Part shown: positions 54,268 through 63,712 of the stretch, piece after piece
Numbering within the stretch: position 1 is the stretch's first letter
How the letters are laid out: each line of letters starts with the position of its first letter
Source: Bacillota bacterium
Lineage (GTDB): Bacteria > Bacillota > Clostridia > Acetivibrionales > DSM-1351
Direction: 5' to 3'
Assembly (NCBI GenBank): GCA_023431385.1
Contig: JAEYWA010000138.1
Coordinates: 1 to 64,000, forward strand
Length of the DNA stretch: 64,000 nt
Position numbers and translations under genes: made by a program
Notes under the pieces: model-generated
Databases searched by the model: none
The model's input: the letters and a program-made list of their open reading frames with translations, nothing else
What the model was told of the DNA's origin: nothing

Positions 54268-57200
54268 ATGAGAACAAAGAGAATACTGGCGAAAATAATA
54301 TTAATTGCATTTTTTATTACATCATACGGAATGTACGGAATTTACGGTGCAGATATTCCAACACAGTCGGCCCCTGCAGGTCTAACAATATCGGCTACCA
54401 ATCCGCCAGAACCTGCTATCGGCTACAGCCAGCAGTATGGAGGGGAGTCAGGGTTTTATGCCGACATAACTTGGGATAATTTAGCTAGGCCAGCTGGTAT
54501 AACCATATTAGGACAGTACTTAAATATATACCTTGAGGAATCACCAAAAGGTTATAAGCCTGTCAGACCTGCTTATGCCCATGAAAAAGGACTGGCTGCC
54601 GATACAAAACCTATTCGAATGAAAAACCTGAAATCAGGAACAGTCTATAAGGCAAATGCGAAAGCTTATTATGAATATCCCAATCCTGTCCTAACAGGCC
54701 CCGTCTTAAAATCCGCTGAATCCCAAAATTCCAATTCGGTAAGATTTATGACCGATATAAATGTTCAATGCTTTACGGCTGGAACAGGACAGGTTAAGGT
54801 TGTGTGGGATGATGTATGGGTTGATGGGAAGAGAATAAGTTATAGACTGTATGTTTCTGAAGACAAGGATTTTAAAAATACCTTTCCCATAACTATAAAT
54901 CAGGATAATATAAGCGAAGATGGTCCGACTGTTGTTAATGAAAACGATGGAACACTTGAGTATGTGCAGAATGTAAAAAATTCGGGACGTGTGTATTATG
55001 TTAAATTAGTACCAAACCTTGACGACAAAACAATTGTAAGAAGTGATGTAGAAAAAGTATTTGCTACTTCTACTAATATATTGGTTAAAACTTCAAAGAT
55101 GTTTAAAAATGATTCCGGGACGGTTTGGAAACTGGAATGGAGCCCTGTATTAACCAGTCTTTCAGGGGCTGAAAGTAATGTAAAGGTTGAATATGAAGTA
55201 ATCAGTTATGATGGTCAAAATAAAGAGACAACCCTCGCAGTAAAAGAAAGCACCATGCATGTAATAACGGTGCCGGATAATTCACCTACCGTATACTATA
55301 AAATAAGGGCTAATGTTACAAAGGATGGACAGCCGTATTATCCTCCGGCGCTAAATATTAAGTTGGAATCCGAAAAGTTTGCTTTAGTGGAAATGGAAAT
55401 ACCAACAACACCTTCCATGCCTGTTTTAGTTCCTAATATCAAGGACTCAACCGGCAAAATTATTATTTCCTATGAAGATATAGTTACAACTGAAGGTCCT
55501 ATTAAGGGTGAACTTGGTAAGGATACCGCCACAGTGCTTTGGGAGGCTCCCAGAAAAGCGGACGGTACCATTGATAATCAGGTTTTATATGACATTTGGC
55601 TGGTAGAGGATGCAAATACAATTGAAGATCCTCCAGAGAATACTCTTCTACAGGAGTCTTATCTTCCTGTAGAAGCAAATTTTGTACGAGATGCTACAAA
55701 TAATAATGAAATAGTAGGCTATAAGTATAAAATCAACAACCTTATACCAAATCATACATACTATTTCAAAATAGTTGCTAAAAAGATATTTACTGAAGAT
55801 GTAGATGGGGTGATTCAAAATGTAACCCGCTCCTCCACTCCTGCAGTAAAACTTATTATAACGCCACCGGGAGGAGCGATTGATACACCTTTGATCCCAT
55901 CAAATCCGCCCCTTGAAATTAAGAAACAGACTGATACTAAAAAACCAATGCTTACTGAAGACAGTGTTACAATACAATTGAAAAACAGATGGTACGAATT
56001 ATTTGACAAGGAGCCTAATACCGGTAAGTGGTATTACGTTAAAACAGATAGAACTAGTCGTACCGATACAGTTGTAGAGTATGATCCATATGACCCGAAT
56101 AACCCGGCAGATAAAAAATATCGTAAAGTGGAGTACGGAGAGGGTGTATCTCTATTTGTGGGCTGCGAGGAGTATGTTGAGGGTATCGAGCAAAAAGTTT
56201 CCGATATCAACAGGTACCCCGTGGAGAGTTACAAGATAGGAAACATCTCAGCAAACCCTATAGCCCCTGCCAATCAGGATGCTTATGAAAACCTAAACAA
56301 AGATTTAAATGCTCCCGAGGGGTTCGATTCTAACGGAAAGCCAATATACGCTGCCCACAATATTATCATCCCTGTAAATGAACTTAAACCAAATACCACC
56401 TATATTCTGTGGGTAAGGGCAACAAGGCCTGATCCGGAACATCCAGGTCAGCTGTTGATATCGGATGTGTCAAATCCTTTAATTTTCACAACCCTGCCAG
56501 CTACAGGCCAGGATGTAGAAAAGCCGACTGTACCAAACCTCAGCTATAACAATGTTTCAGATACCTTTGTGGATCTGGTATGGGATTACAAGGAGGGGAA
56601 CAAGTACTACATCAAATATGGGACGGTAGATAATCCTGACAGTGCAGGAAAAACAATAGAGGTTTCAACTACCGAAATTGTAGAATCAGGGTTTAATTAT
56701 TTGAGGATACCTGGTCTAAAACCAGATACACAATATTATTTTTGGATTCAGGCTGAAGCCTTTAGCTCGGATCAATCTCTAAGTGAAAGGTCAGTCTGGA
56801 GTGACTCACTGCTGATTAAAACCCTTAAAGAACTGCCACCTGCTACTCCTAGAGGTTTTGGTGTGAAAAACGCTCCAGATGCGGTTACCAATACCACTAT
56901 TACCTTTGAATGGATACAGGAAGATAATATTGAGTACATACTTGAAATTGCCAGCAGCATAGAATATACCGATGCAAAGGAATATAGTGCCGGAAGTGTT
57001 TCGGAATTCATGGCTACAGGCCTTATTTCCAACCATAAATATTTTGCAAGATTATATGCATATGATCCGGCAAAAAAACTGCGTTCTCAGCCGACCCAGA
57101 GCATCTATGTCAGAACGCGCACAAGCACCGATGATTATGACTCTGATAAGGATATAGACCGCGTTATAACCGGAGATTTTATTAATAAAGGAACCAATGC

Positions 57201-58317
57201 AATCGGCGGAGTATGGACTATTAAGATAATTGGAGTCAATGCCGACAGGCTTGTAGAAAAAATGAAAACAGACAAGGTTCTGGACTATACCGTGGACATG
57301 ACCAAACCACCTGCTGGTACTTCAAGGATTTCCGTTTGGGTGGCAAAGAGAGTGTTTGACAACCTGGAACAGCTTCAGGAAAATGTCACTTTTAAAACTG
57401 CAGTGATTACATACAACTTTAGGGCTGGGATACTGTCAAATGTCTCCAGTACAGATACAAAAAAGGAACAGATATATATCCTTGATATTGTATTAACACC
57501 ACAGAAACCTGTTGCAAATACAAATGAACTGGTATTAAAAAAGCCTCTGGCCCAGATCGGAGTTACACTTGATACAGGGGCTGAGGTGATAACGGTATCA
57601 CAATTTGATAAGCCTTTAGTGATCGGCTATCCGTATACACATTTGAAAGAATATACACAAGGCAAAACCTACGGATATATGTATAACTCTGTGCTTAGTA
57701 ACTGGAAGCAGCAGGTTACTTCAGCACAATATGATCCTGACAATAGTGAAGGTTCTATAAATGTTAATGTCGAAGCTCCAGGGCTATTTGCAATTGCTGA
57801 CAGAACAAATAATTTATTTGATGATACTTATGGAAATAAATACGAAAATTCAATAATTAATGTTGCATATAAGTATAAGCTTAAAAGTGTTTCTGGAAGA
57901 ATGTTTAATCCCGATAAAACCATAACTGTTGGCGACGCAGTAAAGCTTCTGTTTGATACTATTGAGAATTATAAATACGGAAGTGATTATATGCAGACAG
58001 CAGTAAAAATTGGATTAACTAATATAAATAAACAGGCATCCTCTTTATGCACCAGACAGGAAGCTGCCGCTATGGCAACTATTCTATATGAGATTAAGTC
58101 CAGTACGCGTACCAAAGCCAGCCTTGATGTAATTAAAAGCTACAGTGACTATGGACAGGTTGATAAGACAATTTTAAGCAAGGTAGCATTCGCAGCAGAA
58201 AATGGCTTTATCCCTAATTCATCAGCAGCGAAGCTAAATCCTAATGAACAGATAACTAGAGGAGAGTTTATGTATATGATTGAAAAGGCACTGGTACTGG
58301 CCGGCGAGATTGAGTAA
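54268..58317 (+). CDS. Secreted fibronectin-III / SLH-domain protein (1349 aa)
   Basis: A cell-surface protein with signal peptide (about 1-28), diverged fibronectin-III-like modules (about 30-960) with strands such as LIPNHTYYFKI and LKPDTQYYFWI. A pre-SLH domain follows (about 970-1180) with VWVAKRVFDNL and a PGLFAIADRT end, then SLH motifs (about 1190-1349, TRQEAAAMATILY and ITRGEFMYMIEKA). ATG 54268 follows CTGGGGG, 85 bases after the previous gene, so the two are probably co-transcribed. The pre-SLH domain resembles the equivalent part of the 1619-aa neighbour. Function beyond wall anchoring is unknown. Confidence 0.87.
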   Translation: MRTKRILAKIILIAFFITSYGMYGIYGADIPTQSAPAGLTISATNPPEPAIGYSQQYGGESGFYADITWDNLARPAGITILGQYLNIYLEESPKGYKPVRPAYAHEKGLAADTKPIRMKNLKSGTVYKANAKAYYEYPNPVLTGPVLKSAESQNSNSVRFMTDINVQCFTAGTGQVKVVWDDVWVDGKRISYRLYVSEDKDFKNTFPITINQDNISEDGPTVVNENDGTLEYVQNVKNSGRVYYVKLVPNLDDKTIVRSDVEKVFATSTNILVKTSKMFKNDSGTVWKLEWSPVLTSLSGAESNVKVEYEVISYDGQNKETTLAVKESTMHVITVPDNSPTVYYKIRANVTKDGQPYYPPALNIKLESEKFALVEMEIPTTPSMPVLVPNIKDSTGKIIISYEDIVTTEGPIKGELGKDTATVLWEAPRKADGTIDNQVLYDIWLVEDANTIEDPPENTLLQESYLPVEANFVRDATNNNEIVGYKYKINNLIPNHTYYFKIVAKKIFTEDVDGVIQNVTRSSTPAVKLIITPPGGAIDTPLIPSNPPLEIKKQTDTKKPMLTEDSVTIQLKNRWYELFDKEPNTGKWYYVKTDRTSRTDTVVEYDPYDPNNPADKKYRKVEYGEGVSLFVGCEEYVEGIEQKVSDINRYPVESYKIGNISANPIAPANQDAYENLNKDLNAPEGFDSNGKPIYAAHNIIIPVNELKPNTTYILWVRATRPDPEHPGQLLISDVSNPLIFTTLPATGQDVEKPTVPNLSYNNVSDTFVDLVWDYKEGNKYYIKYGTVDNPDSAGKTIEVSTTEIVESGFNYLRIPGLKPDTQYYFWIQAEAFSSDQSLSERSVWSDSLLIKTLKELPPATPRGFGVKNAPDAVTNTTITFEWIQEDNIEYILEIASSIEYTDAKEYSAGSVSEFMATGLISNHKYFARLYAYDPAKKLRSQPTQSIYVRTRTSTDDYDSDKDIDRVITGDFINKGTNAIGGVWTIKIIGVNADRLVEKMKTDKVLDYTVDMTKPPAGTSRISVWVAKRVFDNLEQLQENVTFKTAVITYNFRAGILSNVSSTDTKKEQIYILDIVLTPQKPVANTNELVLKKPLAQIGVTLDTGAEVITVSQFDKPLVIGYPYTHLKEYTQGKTYGYMYNSVLSNWKQQVTSAQYDPDNSEGSINVNVEAPGLFAIADRTNNLFDDTYGNKYENSIINVAYKYKLKSVSGRMFNPDKTITVGDAVKLLFDTIENYKYGSDYMQTAVKIGLTNINKQASSLCTRQEAAAMATILYEIKSSTRTKASLDVIKSYSDYGQVDKTILSKVAFAAENGFIPNSSAAKLNPNEQITRGEFMYMIEKALVLAGEIE

Positions 58318-58652
58318 CGTTCAATCCTCCAATTTTTTAATGTATAGGAATTTATATATTTTCAACTCTTTGAATATGTTACGAAGTGTTTCGTCGAAGG
58401 GGGCAGTAGTGCCTCCTAGCGAACAAGATAATTTGCGAGCAAAGACAGCGTAATCAGAACAAGCACTAAACAGATTGCAAAGCAAATTTCTTGACGGGAA
58501 ATGAACATTTAAAAATGTATATGAGTTTTTTAAAAAGGCAATAATTTTATTATAAATAAAATTGTTGTTTTTTTATGCCTGCAAAGGTCTTATGCATTAA
58601 CCAACATATATGGATATTATTAGTGCAGGCTATGCGGGAGTTAGGAGGAAGA
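58318..58652 (+). other. Intergenic region with dispersed repeat, no gene
   Basis: These 335 bases between the last SLH gene and ywmB contain copy B of the structured repeat (58381-58492) and AT-rich flanks. An in-frame extension of ywmB runs back to 58575 but has no ribosome site. Confidence 0.5.
58381..58492 (+). repeat. Dispersed structured repeat, copy B (upstream of ywmB)
   Basis: A 112-base element in the same orientation as copy A at 35994-36100. It folds into ACGAA-GTGT-TTCGT, GGGGGCA-GTAG-TGCCTCC and a closing stem of AGATAATTTGC with GCAAATTTCT. The 3' third between the arms differs in sequence and length from copy A. Confidence 0.8.
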
Positions 58653-59405
58653 ATGAAAAGGTTTTTTTTACTTTTAACTGTTGGTATTCTGGCTGCAGCA
58701 ATCATCGGTACAACTTATTACATAAACACTTACAGAAATTCTGAAAACACTAAGATATCAATATCTGACGCTTTTAAGTCCTCAGGGGCAAAAATGGTAG
58801 TAAATGAGCTTTATTTTTTTGTAAGAGCTGATAAGAGTATGAAAAAGCTGGCGGACTTAAGCGCGGTTTGCGAAGATGTTTTTAATGCTCTTGGAGTTAC
58901 CGGTTATTCAAGGAACACAACAAGTACCGATACTCTTGTTAAAAATGACATGTCAGGAACCACTAAAGATGGAGTTAAAATTACTGCAATGGCAAGTATT
59001 GTAGGGAATAAATCCGGCGCTGGAGACAAATATATAACTATAGAAGCAACTGATACCGTTAACGGTTCGGCTTTGCTCTTAAGAGATAAGATCGACAGTG
59101 TTTTTAGTAAATACGGGCTTAAAGCAGTTGTCAACTCATGTATTACCGGAACCTATGAAGGCAATCTGCAGGATGCTCAGTTGGAAAACATATGCAGAAA
59201 AGTTCTAAATGACAGTGATGCAAAAAAGGTTGACAGTGTGAGACAGGAAAACATCATCAGCGTATCTGCATTCTCACCTATGATTGAAGATAAGCTGAGT
59301 ATCGATGGGAAGAACGTTAACTTGAGTCTTGCTATCAGATACAATAAAATCGAAAACAAGACTTACCTTTGGGTGGCAACACCTGTGGTGAACACCGAAT
59401 ACTAA
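58653..59405 (+). CDS. YwmB-like protein
   Basis: A 250-aa protein with an N-terminal membrane or signal helix (about 4-24, FFLLLTVGILAAAIIG) and an extracytoplasmic domain of the YwmB (TATA-box-binding-like fold) family. In Bacillus ywmB also precedes murA and spoIID; that neighbourhood supports the call more than any motif does, because the family is weakly conserved. ATG 58653 lies right behind TTAGGAGGAAG. The frame's upstream extension to 58575 is unlikely to be translated. Its role is not known; a sporulation or envelope link is inferred from the neighbours. Confidence 0.75.
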   Translation: MKRFFLLLTVGILAAAIIGTTYYINTYRNSENTKISISDAFKSSGAKMVVNELYFFVRADKSMKKLADLSAVCEDVFNALGVTGYSRNTTSTDTLVKNDMSGTTKDGVKITAMASIVGNKSGAGDKYITIEATDTVNGSALLLRDKIDSVFSKYGLKAVVNSCITGTYEGNLQDAQLENICRKVLNDSDAKKVDSVRQENIISVSAFSPMIEDKLSIDGKNVNLSLAIRYNKIENKTYLWVATPVVNTEY

Positions 59406-59447
59406 GTGTAGCAGTACAAAATTTTATAGAAGAAGGGAAGAGCTCAC

Positions 59448-60710
59448 TTGGCTAAATATGTTATAAGCGAAGGTGTACCTTTAAAAGGAAAAGTAAGAGT
59501 AGATGGTGCAAAGAATTCAGTTCTTCCGATAATAGCTGCATCCCTGTTAGGTGAGTCAAAAAGCATTATTGAAGAAGTCCCGAATTTATATGATGTCAGT
59601 GTGATGTGTGAACTTATCAGGTCACTGGGGGCTGAGGTAGAACCTATTCCAGGCTCCAATTCTATAGGTTTTCACGCTAAAAATATCACTAATTCAACGG
59701 CACCCTATGAATTAGTTAATAAACTCAGGGCTTCTTTTTTAATAATGGGCCCCATGCTGGCAAAAACAGGATTTGTGAGAGTAGCACTGCCTGGAGGCTG
59801 TGCTATAGGTTCGAGGCCTGTGGATTTACATTTGAAGGGATTCACGGCATTAGGAGCGGAGATAACCCAAGGGCATGGCTATATTGAAGCAAGAAGAACA
59901 AAAAGACTTACCGGTAATAAAATATATCTGGATTTTCCCAGTGTGGGCGCCACAGAGAACATTCTCATGGCAGCCGTATTGGCTGAGGGCCAGACAAGTA
60001 TCGAAAATGCAGCTATAGAACCTGAGATAGTTGATCTTGCCAACTATCTGAATGAAATGGGGGCATCCATAAAAGGAGCAGGAACGGATACTATAAGAAT
60101 AATGGGTGTTGAAAGTCTTCAGGGCTGCTCTCACACTATTATTCCCGATAGGATTGAGGCAGGAACTTTTATGGTGGCCGCTGCAATAACCAACGGAGAT
60201 GTGGAAATTGAAAATGTGGTACCTGATCATCTCAAGCCCATTATTGCCAAGCTTAAGGAAACCGGTCTTGAGATCAGCGAAGAATTAAGTTCAATAAGAA
60301 TCAAAAGTAATGGCAGCTTAAAGCCGGTAGATGTGAAAACTCTCCCTTACCCCGGTTTTCCCACAGATATGCAGGCACAGATGACGTCGCTTTTAAGCAG
60401 CACACAGGGAACAAGTATTGTAACCGAAACGATTTTTGAAAACAGGTTTATGCATATCAGTGAACTGAAAAGAATGGGTGCAAATATTAAGATTGATGGA
60501 AGGACTGCAGTTATTGAAGGAAGGCAATGTCTCACAGGAGCTGCGGTCAAGGCAACTGACCTAAGAGCTGGAGCAGCTTTGGTTTTGGCAGGACTGGCAG
60601 CTGAAGGAGCGACAGAAATAGGTGAAATACAACACATCGACAGAGGTTATTGTCTACTTGATCAGAAGCTTAAAGGACTTGGCGCTAAAATCGAAAGGGT
60701 GGAAGAATAA
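59448..60710 (+). CDS. murA: UDP-N-acetylglucosamine 1-carboxyvinyltransferase
   Basis: MurA adds enolpyruvate from PEP to UDP-GlcNAc, the first committed step of peptidoglycan synthesis and the target of fosfomycin. The 420-aa protein has [15 protein letters not shown] (with the catalytic-site lysine and asparagine), the PEP-binding cysteine C118 in [16 protein letters not shown], and the C-terminal [15 protein letters not shown]. Because the cysteine is kept, it should be fosfomycin-sensitive; that is inference. TTG 59448 lies about ten bases after AAGGGAAGAG. Together with ywmB, spoIID and the M23 gene it keeps the Firmicute murA-spoIID order; Gram-positives often have a second murA. Confidence 0.97.
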   Translation: MAKYVISEGVPLKGKVRVDGAKNSVLPIIAASLLGESKSIIEEVPNLYDVSVMCELIRSLGAEVEPIPGSNSIGFHAKNITNSTAPYELVNKLRASFLIMGPMLAKTGFVRVALPGGCAIGSRPVDLHLKGFTALGAEITQGHGYIEARRTKRLTGNKIYLDFPSVGATENILMAAVLAEGQTSIENAAIEPEIVDLANYLNEMGASIKGAGTDTIRIMGVESLQGCSHTIIPDRIEAGTFMVAAAITNGDVEIENVVPDHLKPIIAKLKETGLEISEELSSIRIKSNGSLKPVDVKTLPYPGFPTDMQAQMTSLLSSTQGTSIVTETIFENRFMHISELKRMGANIKIDGRTAVIEGRQCLTGAAVKATDLRAGAALVLAGLAAEGATEIGEIQHIDRGYCLLDQKLKGLGAKIERVEE

Positions 60711-60733
60711 GCATTGAGATGATTACTGAGAGT

Positions 60734-60786
60734 AAATAGCTATAATTGTTTCATTATATTGAAATAATCATAGCTATTTTTATTTA
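60734..60786 (+). terminator. Terminator after murA
   Basis: AAATAGCTAT...GTTTCA pairs with TGAAAT...ATAGCTATTTTT in a long AT-rich stem ending in a T-run. Confidence 0.7.
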
Positions 60787-60952
60787 TAGAATTATATATT
60801 GTAAAACGAATTAAACACGTTGAGTCATTCACAAATTCTATTTGAAATTAATTAACGCAAAATGTGGACTCATAATTTAACTCCTAAATTAATATAAATA
60901 AACATGTCCCGGGAATTCAGTTACATCATTGGGAATTTACATGGGGGTTAAA

Positions 60953-61948
60953 ATGAAGAAAGTCTGCCTTTACATAATCTTAATGTTTCTGATAATCATA
61001 TTTATACCCATGCTGTTTATTCGCGATTTCAGTATTATCCAACAGCAGATCAGCAATACTGTAGATAAATCAAAAAAGGTATTAACGGTAAATGTTTATT
61101 TCACCGATCAGAAAAAACTTGTAAAAATGAATCTTGAGGATTACATTATAGGGGTAGTAGCTGCTGAAATGCCGGCCTCATTTGAGATGGAAGCGCTTAA
61201 GGCACAAGCCGTTGCAGCAAGAACTTATGCATTGGGGCGGGCCGCCAAGCTTTACGGTTCCTCCGAAACTGCTCATAATGGAGCTGATGTTTGTACCAGC
61301 CCCGGCCATTGCCAGGCATGGGTAAGCAAGGATACCGCCATGAGACGCTGGGGGCTTTTTTCCTCATTCAAATACTGGAATAAGATATGTAAAGCTGTCA
61401 GTGATACGTCAGGGGAAATTATTGAATATAACAGCGTCATTATAAACCCACTTTTCCATTCCAACAGTGGGGGACATACTGAAAATGTAGAGGATGTGTG
61501 GGCAGGAACAGCTTCTCCATATTTGCGTGGGGTAGAAAGCCCCGGGGAGGATACCTTTACTGAATACAAAGCTGAAGTTGTATTAGAACAGGAGGATATG
61601 GTTAAAAGGCTTAAGTTGTTTTATCCGGACTTAAAATTAAAATCAAAGGACATTTTGTCCGACACTGAAATCAAAAAGTACTCGTCAGGTGACAGAGTTA
61701 TGGAAATAAAAATAGGTAATATAACAATAAAAGGCACCGATTTCAGAAAGGTTTTCCAGTTGAAATCTGCTAACTTCAAGCTTTCCAAGCGGGCTGATGG
61801 AAAAGTGGCAGTTACAACCATAGGCTATGGACATGGTGTAGGAATGAGTCAATGTGGCGCTGATTATTTGGCAAAAAAAGGGTATGCTTATTCGAATATT
61901 TTAAAATATTATTATCAGGGAGTGACTTTAAACAAAATTTCCGATTAG
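60953..61948 (+). CDS. spoIID: Stage II sporulation protein D
   Basis: SpoIID is a lytic transglycosylase that with SpoIIM and SpoIIP drives engulfment of the forespore. The 331-aa protein has an N-terminal membrane anchor (about 3-23), the SpoIID domain with LEDYIIGVVAAEMPASFEMEALKA-type core (catalytic glutamate E72), AVAARTYAL, FHSNSGGHTENVEDVW and the closing GYGHGVGMSQCGADYLAKKGY. ATG 60953 lies five bases after GGGGG; in-frame ATG 60941 and TTG 60929 are alternatives. In Bacillus it is under sigma-E; no convincing sigma-E promoter could be picked by eye here. A spoIIQ-like gene follows. Confidence 0.95.
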   Translation: MKKVCLYIILMFLIIIFIPMLFIRDFSIIQQQISNTVDKSKKVLTVNVYFTDQKKLVKMNLEDYIIGVVAAEMPASFEMEALKAQAVAARTYALGRAAKLYGSSETAHNGADVCTSPGHCQAWVSKDTAMRRWGLFSSFKYWNKICKAVSDTSGEIIEYNSVIINPLFHSNSGGHTENVEDVWAGTASPYLRGVESPGEDTFTEYKAEVVLEQEDMVKRLKLFYPDLKLKSKDILSDTEIKKYSSGDRVMEIKIGNITIKGTDFRKVFQLKSANFKLSKRADGKVAVTTIGYGHGVGMSQCGADYLAKKGYAYSNILKYYYQGVTLNKISD

Positions 61949-62023
61949 AGATACTGTGAAGAACAATCAATAAATGAAAGATTACTCAGTGATTAAATTA
62001 TAAGTTTAATTTTCCAACCTTAT

Positions 62024-62052
62024 GTATATTGTTGCCAATATAGGAAACAATA
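62024..62052 (+). promoter_or_regulatory. Candidate forespore (sigma-F type) promoter
   Basis: GTATA (62024-62028), a 14-base spacer and GGAAACAATA (62043-62052) fit the sigma-F pattern GYATA / GGnnAnAnTR as I recall it, with a slightly short spacer. It lies 25 bases before the M23 gene start, and transcription would begin at about the ribosome site. Confidence 0.45.
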
Positions 62053-62076
62053 TTTAATGGAGGTGGAATATATATT

Positions 62077-62865
62077 ATGAAGAAACTTATTCCAGACGAA
62101 AAAAATTGGAAAAGCAAACTGTCAAAATTCTTTAATAATAGGGGATTTTACGTAATATTGGCAGTTTGTATAATCATTGTGGCAGCCACGGCTATATTTG
62201 TAACTACTCAAAACGTGAACTCACCTGATACCGGTATTAACAGCGAAGGAAAAATAATTCCCGAAGAAGCCAATGCTAATCAGCCAGTACAGGATGACCC
62301 TGCAAAGGCAGTTGCAGCTACAAAAAAATCAGCAACTCAGTCACCTGCTTCTAACACTGCAAAAGAACCGGCTAAGAGTTCAGCACCGGCAAAAGACAAA
62401 ACCACTGCATCAAGCAAAGTCCTTACATTTATCCGACCTGTCGAAGGTGATATTATGAAGGACTACACCAGAGATGTAAACACTTTCTCAGAGTCAAAGA
62501 CATTGGGCGACATAAGAGCTCACTCAGGTCTTGATTTTAAAGTAGACAAGCTCACCAAGGTAAGAGCTGTTGCAGACGGAACAGTTTCATTGGTTGAGGA
62601 CAATGCAAATGGTATCACTGTTGAAATCACTCATGGCACCAGCGGTTTGAAGACCAGATATGCAGGTCTGTCAAAGCAGGGACTGGAGGACATAAGCTGC
62701 GGGTTAAAGGTTAAGGCCAATGAAATAATAGGTCTTGTAGGTGACCCTATTCAGAGTGAGTGTGAAGATGGCGCACATTTGCATTTCGAGGTTTTGAAAA
62801 ACGGAAAATCTGTTGACCCGGTGCCATATTTGAAGGCATCAACTACAACAAACAAGGCTAAATAA
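62077..62865 (+). CDS. spoIIQ: SpoIIQ-like M23 peptidase-domain protein
   Basis: A 262-aa protein with a cytoplasmic start, one membrane helix (about 25-47), a Pro/Ala/Lys/Ser-rich linker (about 60-120) and a LytM/M23 domain (about 125-255). Place after spoIID suggests SpoIIQ, which with SpoIIIAH spans the two membranes around the forespore. The zinc ligands H149 and D153 (HSGLDF) and H236 in AHLHFEV (with H234) all look intact, unlike the degenerate Bacillus SpoIIQ as I remember it, so it may be enzymatically active. ATG 62077 follows GGAGGTGG. A terminator follows. spoIIID, often next in Bacillus, is absent here. Confidence 0.87.
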   Translation: MKKLIPDEKNWKSKLSKFFNNRGFYVILAVCIIIVAATAIFVTTQNVNSPDTGINSEGKIIPEEANANQPVQDDPAKAVAATKKSATQSPASNTAKEPAKSSAPAKDKTTASSKVLTFIRPVEGDIMKDYTRDVNTFSESKTLGDIRAHSGLDFKVDKLTKVRAVADGTVSLVEDNANGITVEITHGTSGLKTRYAGLSKQGLEDISCGLKVKANEIIGLVGDPIQSECEDGAHLHFEVLKNGKSVDPVPYLKASTTTNKAK

Positions 62866-62929
62866 CCAAATAAATGTTTTAGTAATAATGAGTAATTACC
62901 AAATAATAAAATAAAATTAAACCAATAGC

Positions 62930-62962
62930 GGAACCTCTATTTATGAGGTTCCATTTATTATG
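62930..62962 (+). terminator. Terminator after the spoIIQ-like gene
   Basis: GGAACCTC (62930-62937) pairs with GAGGTTCC (62945-62952); ATTTATT follows. Confidence 0.7.
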
Positions 62963-63054
62963 GTATAAACATTATTATTCATTAGTGATATACTTGTTTT
63001 AAACTGCTTTTGAAGGGTATAAAAGCAGTAATACATACTAAAGGAGAGTCGTTT

Positions 63055-63561
63055 ATGAGTAATGTTAAACAGATTATTGAATATGCTATGAGAATGGAAA
63101 ATGATGCTCAGGAGTTTTACAGCTACAATTTGGAGAGAGTCCATTCAGAAGAGCATAAAAAGTTATTTGAGGAACTGGCCGAAATGGAAAAAACTCATTA
63201 TGCAGTTTTAAGTAGTATTTATGACTTGCTAAAGATCACCCCACCGCCAATAGAGCTTTCATGGGTGGTTGACGATACATCCAGAGAGAAAAATGTATCC
63301 ATAATAGCTGATAACTCTGAGTTGATATCCAATGAACAGGCTGTTTCCGATCTGGCTATTATAAGGATGGCATATTTAATGGAAAGTGATTTTGCGCTAT
63401 TTTATGCTAATGCCGCAAATCAGGTTGAAGACGGTGAGGCCAAAAAATTTATTCTTGAGCTTGCCGATTGGGAGAAAAAGCATGAAACAATGTTCAAGGT
63501 AAGATATGAAAAGCTGCTTAAGCAGAGCTGGAGTGATGTTGCAGGAATTATATTTAAATAG
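63055..63561 (+). CDS. Ferritin-like / rubrerythrin-type diiron protein
   Basis: A 168-aa four-helix-bundle protein. Ferritin-like ligand motifs are visible: YAMRMENDAQEFY with a glutamate, EMEKTHY (ExxH) near residue 42, MESDFALFY near 105-112, and DWEKKHE (ExxH) near 141. Such proteins in anaerobes handle iron or peroxide. There is no C-terminal rubredoxin domain, so it is not a full rubrerythrin. ATG 63055 follows AAGGAGAG; the frame extends upstream to 63010 without support. It stands alone and is followed by a strong hairpin. Confidence 0.82.
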   Translation: MSNVKQIIEYAMRMENDAQEFYSYNLERVHSEEHKKLFEELAEMEKTHYAVLSSIYDLLKITPPPIELSWVVDDTSREKNVSIIADNSELISNEQAVSDLAIIRMAYLMESDFALFYANAANQVEDGEAKKFILELADWEKKHETMFKVRYEKLLKQSWSDVAGIIFK

Positions 63562-63608
63562 TATTAAGCACATACATATATAGAGATTATATTTCGGGAT
63601 TTATTAAA

Positions 63609-63658
63609 TAAAAGCACCGTATATATCCCGGGTCGCCGGAATATATACGGTGCTTTAT
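63609..63658. terminator. Bidirectional terminator between convergent genes
   Basis: AAAGCACCGTATATAT and ATATATACGGTGCTTT form a long stem between the ferritin-like gene and the gene on the opposite strand. Confidence 0.75.
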
Positions 63659-63712
63659 ATCGTCAATTGAAGTTCATACTTCACCTACTGCTTTCAGCGG
63701 ACAGTGATTTCC

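Noticed and set aside
60787..60952. Sigma-E promoter for spoIID
   Set aside because: Expected from Bacillus, but no pair of -35 and -10 boxes with right spacing was found by eye.
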